Assembly (NCBI GenBank): GCA_016183675.1
Contig: JACPEF010000099.1
Location: forward strand, 1 to 41,783
Length of the DNA stretch: 41,783 nt
DNA from: Betaproteobacteria bacterium
GTDB lineage: Bacteria; Pseudomonadota; Gammaproteobacteria; Burkholderiales; SG8-41
Direction: 5' to 3'
Shown here piece by piece: positions 8,459 through 15,851 of the stretch. How positions within the stretch are numbered: the stretch's first letter is position 1; the number at the start of each line of letters is the position of its first letter. The notes beneath the pieces are model-generated. The model was given only the letters and a program-made list of their open reading frames with translations, did no database searches and was not told where the DNA came from. Position numbers and translations under genes: made by a program.

Positions 8459-10245
8459 CCGCGACCCTCGATCTTGCCATCGTCGGCAACTGCGGCGTCG
8501 CGGCGCTCGTCGATGCGACGGGCGAGATCGTATGGGGCTGCATGCCGCAGCCCGACAGCGATCCGGTCTTCTGCTCGTTGTTGCGCACCCGGCGCGCCGA
8601 CGGCGACTTCGGCTTTTTTGCGGTCGAACTCGCCGATCTCGCGCACAGCGAGCAGGAATACCTCGCCAACACCCCGATCCTGGCGACGCGCCTCTACGAC
8701 CGGCGCGGCGGCGCGATCGAGATCACGGACTTCGCGCCGCGCTTCCTGCAGTTCGGGCGCATGTTCTGCCCGATGACGCTGGTGCGCCAGGTGCGCCGCC
8801 TCGCCGGCAGCCCGCGGGTCACGATGCGACTGCGGCCGGCGACCGGCTACGGCGCCGCGCCAGCGCGCGTCACGTTCGGCAGCAACCACGTGCGCTATGA
8901 GTGCGCCGACGTCGTGCTGCGCGCCACGACCAATTGCTCGATCACGGCGCTGCTGGAGGAAATCCCGTTCGTGCTGCAAGGAACGGTCACGTTCGTGCTC
9001 GGGTCCGACGAGACGCTGCAGGGGTCCGTTCTCGACGTTGCGCGCCGGTTTCTCGAGGAAACGACCGATTATTGGCGCGACTGGGTCCGCGACCTCAGCA
9101 TCCCCTACGAGTGGCAGGACGAGATCATTCGCGCGGCGATCTCGCTCAAGCTTGCGGCGGTGGACGACACCGGGGCGGTCCTCGCCGCCTTCACGAGCTC
9201 GATCCCGGAGGCCGCGGACAGCGGCCGCAACTGGGATTACCGTTTCTGCTGGCTGCGCGACGCGTATTTCACGGTCAATGCGCTCAACCGGCTGAACGCG
9301 ACCAAGACCATGGAGCGCTACCTCGGTTACATCATCAACGTCGCCGCCAGCGCTGAAGACGCGCGTTTACAGCCGGTGTACCGCATCAACGGACGTGGCG
9401 AAATGCCGGAGCGCGTGGTCGCGGCGCTGCCGGGCTACCGCGACCTGGGACCGGTCCGCGTCGGAAACGAGGCCTACCGGCAGGTACAGAATGACGCCTA
9501 CGGGTCGGCGATCCTCGCCGCGACGCACGCCTTCTTCGACAGCCGCCTGCTGCGACCCGGAAACGAGGGGCTGTTCGCGCAACTCGAGACGCTCGGCGAG
9601 CACGCCGCGCAGATCTGGGCACAGCCGGATGCGGGCCTGTGGGAGTTGCGCGGCGCAACGCGGGTGCACACATCCTCAAGCATCATGTGCTGGGCTGCAT
9701 GCGAACGCCTGGCGAAGATCGCCGCGCGACTCCGGCTCGCCGAACGCGCGCAATACTGGCGCCACCATGCCGAAACCATTCATCGCGGGGTGTGCGAGCG
9801 TGCCTGGAGCTCGTCGCGCGGGAGCTTCGCCTCGACGCTCGACGGCGACGGCCTCGACGCGAGCCTGCTGCTGCTCGCGGAACTGGGCTTCCTCCCGGCG
9901 GAAGATCCGCGTTTTGCCTCGACCGTCGCCGCGATCGAGCGCGAGCTGCGCCGCGGCGATTTCGTGTTCCGCTACACCGAGGCGGACGACTTCGGGACGC
10001 CACAAAACGCGTTTCTGGCGTGCACTTGCTGGTACATCGACGCAATCGCCGCGCTCGGGCGGCGGGAGGAAGCAAGAGCGCTGTTCGAAAACCTGCTTGC
10101 CTGCCGCAACCGCCACGGCCTGCTCGCCGAGCATATTGATCCGGCGACACGCGAGCTCTGGGGCAACTTTCCGCAGACCTACAGCATGGTGGGGCTCATC
10201 AACTCCGCGACGCGGCTCTCGATTCCCTGGGACGAGGCGTTTTGA
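8455..10245 (+). CDS. Glycoside hydrolase family 15 protein (glucoamylase/trehalase-like)
   Basis: This is a 596-residue cytoplasmic protein starting at GTG 8455, coupled to otsB by a 4-base GTGA overlap. The N-terminal GH15 beta domain begins with LAIVGNCGVAALVDATGEIVW. The (alpha/alpha)6 barrel shows SGRNWDYRFCWLRDAYFTV near 260, a catalytic-region GLLAEHIDPATRELWGNFPQ near 560 and TEADDFGTPQNAFLACTCWY near 505. The family releases glucose from alpha-glucosides, and some bacterial members are trehalases. Because it sits in an otsAB operon, a role in trehalose turnover is more likely than starch use, but this is inferred from context. The region after it (10246-10315) is a short convergent space without a gene. 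Confidence 0.9.
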   Translation: MTATLDLAIVGNCGVAALVDATGEIVWGCMPQPDSDPVFCSLLRTRRADGDFGFFAVELADLAHSEQEYLANTPILATRLYDRRGGAIEITDFAPRFLQFGRMFCPMTLVRQVRRLAGSPRVTMRLRPATGYGAAPARVTFGSNHVRYECADVVLRATTNCSITALLEEIPFVLQGTVTFVLGSDETLQGSVLDVARRFLEETTDYWRDWVRDLSIPYEWQDEIIRAAISLKLAAVDDTGAVLAAFTSSIPEAADSGRNWDYRFCWLRDAYFTVNALNRLNATKTMERYLGYIINVAASAEDARLQPVYRINGRGEMPERVVAALPGYRDLGPVRVGNEAYRQVQNDAYGSAILAATHAFFDSRLLRPGNEGLFAQLETLGEHAAQIWAQPDAGLWELRGATRVHTSSSIMCWAACERLAKIAARLRLAERAQYWRHHAETIHRGVCERAWSSSRGSFASTLDGDGLDASLLLLAELGFLPAEDPRFASTVAAIERELRRGDFVFRYTEADDFGTPQNAFLACTCWYIDAIAALGRREEARALFENLLACRNRHGLLAEHIDPATRELWGNFPQTYSMVGLINSATRLSIPWDEAF

Positions 10246-10315
10246 TTCCCGGGCAGTTGGAACCGCGATGTGCGCGGCGCCGCACGTGGCTAGCGCGGCG
10301 ATGCTTTGGCCGTGA

Positions 10316-10963
10316 TTACCCTGCAATCACGATGTGGACACGATAGGGCCCGTGCGCGCCGAGCGTGACCGTCTGCTCGATGTCGGCGGTGCGCGACGGG
10401 CCGGAGATAAAGGTGACGGCGCGCGGCGGCCGCCCGAGCTCCGCGCGCGCGAGCTGCCACGCCTCCTCCATCCCGCGCACGATGCGGCTCGAGGAAACGA
10501 CCGTGATGTGCGTCTCGGGTAGCAGGCTCACTGCCGCCGGCGTGTCCGGCCCCGACACCGTCATGAGCGTGCCGGTCTCGGCGATGGCGCAGAAGGCGCC
10601 GGTGATGCCCACGAGATCGTCGCCGCGCGCCGCACGCGCCGCGACCTCCACGCCCGCGGCACGCCAGTCCAGCTTGGCAAGCTCCGGCCAGCACACCGCC
10701 TGCCGCGTCAGGCGCTCGCGCTCGAGATAGCGCGCGACCGCCGCGGGAACAGCCGCGAGCGTCGCGACCTGGTCCACGGTGCTGGCGAGCTTGAGCGCCT
10801 GCTCGCGAAAGCGTGCGATCAGCTCCCAGTCCGCGCACGGCCGCGGGCTTACCGGATGCGTGCGCAGGTGCGACTGCACCGCTTCGCGCTCCGCGATTGA
10901 TGGCTCCGTGCCCTTCCCCTGCCGCGCGCGGATCCGCGCAAGAATGTTTTCGCGGGCACTCAT
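10316..10963 (-). CDS. lutC: Lactate utilization protein C (LUD domain)
   Basis: The 215-residue protein is a LUD/DUF162 family member. GDDLVGITGAFCAIAETGTL near 113 and SGPSRTADIEQTVTLGAHG near 190 are the family signatures. In Bacillus, LutABC oxidises L-lactate to pyruvate with iron-sulfur electron transfer. Here lutC is the last gene of a minus-strand run that also contains lutB and lutA, but it is separated from them by three metabolic genes. The ATG at 10963 sits in the loop of a 15-bp perfect inverted repeat, and no Shine-Dalgarno sequence is visible upstream. Confidence 0.9.
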   Translation of the reverse strand: MSARENILARIRARQGKGTEPSIAEREAVQSHLRTHPVSPRPCADWELIARFREQALKLASTVDQVATLAAVPAAVARYLERERLTRQAVCWPELAKLDWRAAGVEVAARAARGDDLVGITGAFCAIAETGTLMTVSGPDTPAAVSLLPETHITVVSSSRIVRGMEEAWQLARAELGRPPRAVTFISGPSRTADIEQTVTLGAHGPYRVHIVIAG

Positions 10964-10980
10964 GCCGCGAAAACATTCTT
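10940..10980. promoter_or_regulatory. 15-bp perfect inverted repeat enclosing the lutC start codon
   Basis: AAGAATGTTTTCGCG (10940-10954) and its exact complement (10966-10980) flank an 11-base loop holding the lutC ATG. In the mRNA this would be a strong hairpin with the start codon in its loop. As DNA it could be an operator. It may limit or control lutC translation. Confidence 0.55.
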
Positions 10981-11043
10981 AATAAGTGAGAATTCGAATG
11001 GCAGCAATGCGAGCAACCGGTTACGCTGCATAAGTGACATTCT

Positions 11044-11085
11044 ATCAGTCACGCCTCATCAGTCACGCTTCATCAGTCACGCATC
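11044..11085. repeat. Three tandem 14-bp repeats containing AGTCACGC
   Basis: ATCAGTCACGCCTC, ATCAGTCACGCTTC and ATCAGTCACGCATC follow one another without gaps and differ at a single position. The array overlaps the stop codon of mmsA by two bases. The shared GTCAC word also builds the octamer arrays near 32.2, 33.3 and 39.7 kb. Confidence 0.8.
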
Positions 11086-12604
11086 ATCCGAGAGTAGGCA
11101 TGTTCAAACCCGGCGCCGGCGTGTCCTGATGCGGCCAGCGGCTGGTGATGGCCTTGGTCCGGGTGTAGAACTTCACCCCCTCCGCGCCGTGCAGGTGCAG
11201 GTCACCGAATAGCGAGGATTTCCAGCCGCCGAAAGAATAGAACGCGACCGGCACCGGTATCGGGACGTTGACACCGACCATGCCCACCTGGATCTCGTTC
11301 TCAAAGCGGCGTGCTGCGCCCCCGGATTCGGTGAAGATCGCCGTGCCGTTGGCGTAGGGATTGCGGTTGACGAGTGCGATCGCGTCCTCGAGGGTTTTCG
11401 CGCGCAGCACGACGAGCACCGGCCCGAAGATCTCGTCCTGGTAGATCTTCATCTCGGGTGTGACGTGATCGAAGAGCGACGTGCCGAGGAAAAAGCCGCC
11501 TTCGTGCCCCGGGACCTTGCAGTTGCGCCCGTCCACGACGAGCTTCGCGCCCTCCTTCACGCCGTGGTCGATGTAGCCCGCCACCTTGTCGCGGTGCTGG
11601 CGCGTGACGAGCGGCCCCATGTCCACGCCCTCCTTCTCTCCCGGGCCGACCATGATCGCCTCGGCCTTTTTCTTGAGCAGCTTCACCAGCGGCTCCGCGG
11701 CCTCACCGACCGCGACCACCGCCGAGATCGCCATGCAGCGCTCGCCTGCGGAGCCGTAGGCCGCGCCCATCAGGGCATCGGCCGCGAATTCGAGGTCCGC
11801 GTCCGGCAGCACCACCGCGTGGTTCTTGGCTCCGCCCAGCGCTTGGACGCGCTTCGCGTTTTTCGCGCACGTCTCATAGATGTACTTGGCGATCGGGGTG
11901 GAGCCGACAAAGGAGACCGCGTTGACACCGGGATGGTTGAGGATCGCATCCACCGCCTCCTTGTCGCCGTGCACGACATTCAACACGCCGTCGGGCAGGC
12001 CCGCTTCCTTGGCGAGCTCGGCCATGCGCATCGAGGCCGAGGGCACCTTCTCCGAAGGCTTCAGCACGAAAGCATTGCCGCAGGCGATCGCGACCGGGAA
12101 CATCCACAGCGGCACCATCACCGGAAAGTTGAACGGCGTGATGCCGGCGCATACGCCGACCGGCTGGCGCACCGTGTGGCAGTCCACGCCGGAGCCGACG
12201 TTCTCGGAGTGCTCGCCCTTGAGCAGGTGCGGGATGCCGCAGGCGAACTCGACTACTTCGATGCCGCGCTGCACCGAGCCCATCGCGTCGGGCAAGGTTT
12301 TCCCGTGCTCCTCCGTGACGAGCCCCGCAAGCTCCTTCTGGTTCGCCTGGAGGAGCAGGAGGAACTTTTGCATCACGCGCGCGCGCCTGAGCGGCGGCGT
12401 GTCGCGCCAAGCCGGAAACGCGCGCTGCGCCGACCGGACCGCGGCGTCAATGTCGGCCGCGTTGCAGAACGAAACTTTGCGCGCGACCCGCCCGGTCGCG
12501 GGATTGGTCACCTCCCCGGCGCGCGTGCTCGAGGCGGGCTGTGGCTTGCCGCCCACCCACATCGGCACTGTCGTCAATGGGGTGCGTTCTCGCGGGTCGT
12601 TCAT
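11084..12604 (-). CDS. mmsA: CoA-acylating (methyl)malonate-semialdehyde dehydrogenase
   Basis: The 506-residue aldehyde dehydrogenase starts at ATG 12604, with AAGGAG about 9 bases upstream. It shows CAGITPFNFPVMVPLWMFP near 150, KPSEKVPSASMRMAELAKEAG near 185, the nucleotide-loop region VSFVGSTPIAKYIYE and the catalytic cysteine in GSAGERCMAIS near 290. These are features of MmsA, which oxidises methylmalonate or malonate semialdehyde to propionyl- or acetyl-CoA with NAD+ and CoA. The pathway serves valine, beta-alanine and inositol breakdown, but none of those partner genes is here. It lies downstream of an enolase-superfamily gene, so it may finish degradation of a sugar acid or hydroxyacid (inference). 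Confidence 0.92.
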   Translation of the reverse strand: MNDPRERTPLTTVPMWVGGKPQPASSTRAGEVTNPATGRVARKVSFCNAADIDAAVRSAQRAFPAWRDTPPLRRARVMQKFLLLLQANQKELAGLVTEEHGKTLPDAMGSVQRGIEVVEFACGIPHLLKGEHSENVGSGVDCHTVRQPVGVCAGITPFNFPVMVPLWMFPVAIACGNAFVLKPSEKVPSASMRMAELAKEAGLPDGVLNVVHGDKEAVDAILNHPGVNAVSFVGSTPIAKYIYETCAKNAKRVQALGGAKNHAVVLPDADLEFAADALMGAAYGSAGERCMAISAVVAVGEAAEPLVKLLKKKAEAIMVGPGEKEGVDMGPLVTRQHRDKVAGYIDHGVKEGAKLVVDGRNCKVPGHEGGFFLGTSLFDHVTPEMKIYQDEIFGPVLVVLRAKTLEDAIALVNRNPYANGTAIFTESGGAARRFENEIQVGMVGVNVPIPVPVAFYSFGGWKSSLFGDLHLHGAEGVKFYTRTKAITSRWPHQDTPAPGLNMPTLG

Positions 12605-12967
12605 CCTCGGCTCCTTGCTGGAGATCGCCGGTCGCAGCGCGCTGGGCTGCGCGCGTTGATGACTCCCGGCCGGAGTGGGGGAGTCTACCACAAGGCGGCG
12701 CCTGGCCGCCCGCCTGCGGCGGGATACTAAGAGCCCGCAACAAAATCGAAAATATCAGCCGCAGATGAACGACAACAAACGCCGACGAAAACCAAAAAAT
12801 CAAGCCAAAGAGGACACGGAGTTCGCAGTGCGTGATCCGGGATACGCGATTCGCGATTGCTAGCGGGGGTTCCCATCCCGCATCACGTATCCCGCATCGA
12901 CTCTTTGGTTTTCCTCTGTGTTCTCCGTGATCTCTGTGGCTAATCGGTGTTTCTCCGATTCTTGAGA
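12605..12967. repeat. Gene-free spacer made of short tandem words in hairpin arrangement
   Basis: After the mmsA leader this spacer carries GCCGCAGATGAACG-type words (12758-12790) and GAGGACACGGAG near 12830. Next are heptamer-like units (GTGATCC, GGATACG, CGATTCG) at about 12832-12860 with their complements (ATCCCGC, GTATCCC) at 12872-12898. It closes with CTCTGTG words and GTGATCTCTGTGGCTAAT at 12927-12944. The last 18-mer recurs exactly at 26784-26801. The two heptamer blocks face each other and can fold. No gene is seen. Confidence 0.7.
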
Positions 12968-14071
12968 TCACCTATTGAGCGTCCGGTAGCGGGCGACCGC
13001 CTCGGCGTTCCAAGCGAGGCCGTTGCCCGGCTTTTCGGGGATGACTGCCGCGCCATCCACTATGCGCAGCGGCTCGGCAAGAACGGGCGCCGCCCAGTCG
13101 ACGTACTCGAGCCAATGACAGGTGGGAGTGATCGCAAGCAGATGCGCGCTCACTTCCGGGAACAGGTGCGAGGACATCTCGATCCCGGTCGCCGCCGCGA
13201 GACCGGAGGCGCGTTGCCAGCCGCTGACGCCGCCGATCCGCTCGAGATCGGGCATCACGTAATCACAGGCGCGCGCGGCGAGCGCCGCGGCCATCGCCTG
13301 CGGGCCCGAAAAGTTCTCCCCGATCTGTACCGGAGTGACGAGCTTGCGCGCCACCCTGGCGCAGCCGGCGTAATCATCGTGCCGGATCGGCTCCTCGATC
13401 CAGTAGACGCCTTCGCCATCGAGCGCATGGCCGCGCCGCACGGCTTCGGCGACGCTCAAAGCCTGGTTGAAGTCGACCATCAGCGCAACGCCGTCGGGCA
13501 GGCGCCGCCGCACGGCGCGCGCCACGGCGAGGTCGCCCTTCAAGTCCGGGCGCCCGAGCCTCAGCTTCACGCCGCGGAATCCGCCCGCGAGCAGCGCCTC
13601 GGCCTCGTCCGCCGCCGCTTCCGGCGTCAACGTGAGGCCGAGACCGTTGCTGTTGTAGGCGCGCACCGGCGTGGGCACGCCGCCGAGAAAGGTGACAAGG
13701 GGCACGCCGGCGGCGATCGCCAGCGCATCCCAGCAGGCGATGTCGAGCCCGGCGATCGCCATGCGCACGATGCCCTGCACGCCGATCAAGAAGAAGTGGC
13801 GCGCGAGCTTCGCGCCAATCTTGACCGGCGCGACCCGATCGCCCCTGACCACCCGCGACACCTCTTCCAGCATATGCGCGATCGCGGGAGCGGCGGCCGG
13901 CAGATAGCAAAACAGGTACGATCGGCCCGTCACGCCCTCCTCGGTCTCGAGGTCGATCAGCAGCAGCGGCGCGGTCAAAAGCGTCCCCCGGCTCGTGCCG
14001 AGCGACCGCGCCATCGGCGCGTCGACCGCCACCACGCGCAACGCGCGGATGGTGAGCTTAGGCGGCGTCAT
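12968..14071 (-). CDS. Enolase-superfamily enzyme, mandelate racemase/muconate lactonizing group
   Basis: The 367-residue protein has an N-terminal capping domain followed by a TIM barrel. GFRGVKLRLG near 164 carries the KxK-type motif as K-x-R. The metal ligands are in VALMVDFNQ near 197, VYWIEEPI near 221 and VQIGENFSG near 247. DYVMPDLERIGG and MSSHLFPEVSAH give the Asp/His dyad of the mandelate racemase subgroup. Such enzymes abstract the proton alpha to a carboxylate and act as racemases or sugar-acid dehydratases. The exact substrate is unknown. Neighbours suggest a hydroxyacid or sugar-acid route together with mmsA and the PanE-like reductase. Confidence 0.88.
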   Translation of the reverse strand: MTPPKLTIRALRVVAVDAPMARSLGTSRGTLLTAPLLLIDLETEEGVTGRSYLFCYLPAAAPAIAHMLEEVSRVVRGDRVAPVKIGAKLARHFFLIGVQGIVRMAIAGLDIACWDALAIAAGVPLVTFLGGVPTPVRAYNSNGLGLTLTPEAAADEAEALLAGGFRGVKLRLGRPDLKGDLAVARAVRRRLPDGVALMVDFNQALSVAEAVRRGHALDGEGVYWIEEPIRHDDYAGCARVARKLVTPVQIGENFSGPQAMAAALAARACDYVMPDLERIGGVSGWQRASGLAAATGIEMSSHLFPEVSAHLLAITPTCHWLEYVDWAAPVLAEPLRIVDGAAVIPEKPGNGLAWNAEAVARYRTLNR

Positions 14072-14272
14072 GAGTTCATCTCAACAAAAAATCAGAATTA
14101 ACCGCCAAGACGCCAAGAGAAGCGAAAATGAAAAGCGAAAATGAAAAGCGAAAACACGACGGACACCAGAATTCATCTCAAGAATCCCCTCGCCCAGAAT
14201 TCATCTCAAGAATCCCCCCGCCCCCTCTTTAGGGGGAGAGGGAGAGTTTTTGAGCCCGCCATTATTGATCGT

Positions 14273-14302
14273 TGCGGAAATGGTTGACACACCATTTCCG
14301 CA
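14273..14302. repeat. Perfect 12-bp inverted repeat with 6-base loop
   Basis: TGCGGAAATGGT (14273-14284) and its exact complement (14291-14302) surround TGACAC. There is no T-tract, so it is not a standard terminator. It may be an operator or a small structural repeat. Confidence 0.6.
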
Positions 14303-14453
14303 CTGGACATTTCCCCTCGCCCTCTGGGAGAGGGGGAAGGGGCGAGGGTCGAGCGGCGTAAAGCATTTACGCAAAGCTCGATAGTTGTTATGTCTTGTCC
14401 TTCCTTGGCGTCTTGGCGCCTTGGCGGTTCAGTCGTTGATCTTATCGGCGTCC

Positions 14454-14533
14454 ATCCCGTTCCAATGTCCGTTTTCCAAGCGCGTCGCGAACCATCAATC
14501 ATAAGGCGCTGCCGGAGGTCATTGGAACGGGAT
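14454..14533. repeat. 80-bp palindromic element related to the otsA-otsB MITE-like element
   Basis: ATCCCGTTCCAATG (14454-14467) and CATTGGAACGGGAT (14520-14533) are exact inverted repeats around 52 bases of unrelated sequence. The core CCGTTCCAA is shared with the termini of the element at 7550-7657. No coding capacity and no clear target duplication are seen. Confidence 0.5.
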
Positions 14534-14739
14534 CCATCGGCGGCTCAAAGGTTTTCCTTCGTGTCCTTTGTGTCCTTTGTGGTTCGGCTTTTTTGTTCCT
14601 TGGCGGCCTTGGCGGCGAAAATTAAGGGATGAGGGAGGAGGGTTGAGGGATGAGGAATCAGTTTTCGTTTTCATCCGCGTTTATCTGCGTTTATCTGCGG
14701 TTCCACTTGATCTTCTTGGCGGCCTTGGCGTCTTGGCGG

Positions 14740-15660
14740 CTATTTTTTGCCGCCGGCGTGCAGCACCAGGATGTCCCGCACCGCGCGGTGGATGGGTGTC
14801 GCCACGCCGACGGCCTTGCCCAGCTCGACCACGGCGCCGGAGAGCCACTCCACTTCGAGGCGGTTGCCGCGCTCGAGATCGTGGTGCAGCGAGGCGGTCA
14901 TCGTCCCCGGGAGCGTGTCGGTGAACGCGAGGCGCTCCTCGGCAAAGTTCTCCGGGAGGCGGACCCCGTGCGCTCTTCCCACGGCGACCACCTCCCGCAT
15001 CGCGTCGAGGTAGAACGCGCGGGTCAGCGGGTTCTCGCGGATCGGCCCGATCGGCAGCCGCACGGTGGCGGTGACGGCGGCCATTCCTACCAGGAACACG
15101 AATTTCTCCCAGATCGAGCGGCGGATATCGTCGGAGAGCTTGGCGTCGAAGCCCGCCTTGAGGCAGAACTCGAGCAACGTCTCGGCCCGCTTCGAGCGCC
15201 GCCCATCGTACTCGCCGAACACCACGCGCTGCATCGTCCCGGTGTGCTGGATCACGCCGGGGCGGGAGATCGTGGTGGCCATGTACGCGACGCCTCCCAT
15301 CAACGCCTTCTCGCCGACGATGGGCCGCAGGATTTCGTCCTTCACGACGCCGTTCTGCAGCGACAGCACGCCGGTTTCGGGGCCGACGAGCGGCAGGATC
15401 GTGCGCGCCGCGGCCTCGGTATCCCAGAGCTTGACGGCAAACACGACGAGATCGGCCGGTCCGAGGGAGCCGGGGTCATCCGTCACCCGCACCTTTGGCA
15501 GGTGCACGTTGCCGAGCGGGCTTTCCAGCGTGAGCCCGTGCTCGCGCATGGCTGCAAGGTGCGCCCCCCGGGCGACGAATGACACGTCGCACCCGACTTG
15601 CGCGAGGCGGGCGCCGACCAGGCCGCCCACCCCGCCGGATCCCATCATGACTATTCTCAT
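14740..15660 (-). CDS. 2-dehydropantoate 2-reductase family protein (PanE/ApbA-like)
   Basis: The 306-residue protein begins MRIVMMGSGGVGG with the GxGxxG NAD(P)H site. VFAVKLWDTEAA and VLSLQNGVVKDE follow in the Rossmann domain. The C-terminal helical domain holds the conserved Lys in IWEKFVFLVGMAAVTA near 180 and a terminal HDLERGNRLEVEWLSG motif. These are typical of ketopantoate reductases, which reduce 2-dehydropantoate for coenzyme A synthesis. Many members in catabolic clusters act on other 2-oxoacids. I chose ATG 15660; the TTG seven codons upstream is less likely. Its context beside lut genes and an enolase-superfamily enzyme favours a 2-oxoacid reductase outside pantothenate synthesis, but this is unproven. 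Confidence 0.85.
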   Translation of the reverse strand: MRIVMMGSGGVGGLVGARLAQVGCDVSFVARGAHLAAMREHGLTLESPLGNVHLPKVRVTDDPGSLGPADLVVFAVKLWDTEAAARTILPLVGPETGVLSLQNGVVKDEILRPIVGEKALMGGVAYMATTISRPGVIQHTGTMQRVVFGEYDGRRSKRAETLLEFCLKAGFDAKLSDDIRRSIWEKFVFLVGMAAVTATVRLPIGPIRENPLTRAFYLDAMREVVAVGRAHGVRLPENFAEERLAFTDTLPGTMTASLHHDLERGNRLEVEWLSGAVVELGKAVGVATPIHRAVRDILVLHAGGKK

Positions 15661-15851
15661 TCTTCCACTCTTCTCGAACAAAAGAATTCAGCCACAGAGG
15701 ACACCGAGTTCACAGAGCGTGATCCGCGATGCGCGATCCGCGATGGACAACGGGTGTTCGTATCCCGTATCCCGTATCCCGCATCCCGAATCCTGAATTC
15801 TCATTCTCTGTGTTCTCTGTGCTCTCTGTGGCTAATGTTTCAGGTTACAAG
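15661..15851. repeat. Hairpin-forming heptamer array between CTCTGTG-type arms
   Basis: The left arm starts with CAGCCACAGAGGACACCGAG (15689) and then has GATCCGC/GATGCGC units (15721-15745). The right arm has GTATCCC three times, then GCATCCC and GAATCC (15768-15797). The block closes with CTCTGTG words to 15835 (CTCTGTGGCTAAT). The two heptamer runs are complementary, as are the outer CACAGAG/CTCTGTG words. No gene is seen. Confidence 0.75.

Larger units (their letters stand above)
14072..14739. repeat. 668-bp gene-free block of mixed dispersed repeats
   Basis: No gene is seen. From left it holds: AACCGCCAAGACGCCAAG (14100), a 14-bp unit GCGAAAATGAAAA repeated near 14121-14153, and two AGAATTCATCTCAAGAATCCCC copies near 14168-14217. 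Next are a CCCCCT/AGGGGG hairpin, a perfect 12-bp inverted repeat (14273-14284 with 14291-14302) and a CCCTCGCCC/GGGGCGAGGG palindrome (14315-14350). The right part has CTTGGCG words near 14403, a palindromic element (14454-14533), GTGTCCTTT words near 14561, GATGAGGG words near 14628, and GCGTTTATCT words near 14678. CTTGGCG words follow again. CCGCCAAGACGCC at 14102 and CTTGGCGTCTTGGCG near 14404 are complementary across 300 bp. Confidence 0.75.

Noticed and set aside
15661..15851. CRISPR array
   Set aside because: Units are 7-8 bp with no spacers and the arms are inverted, and no cas genes are present.
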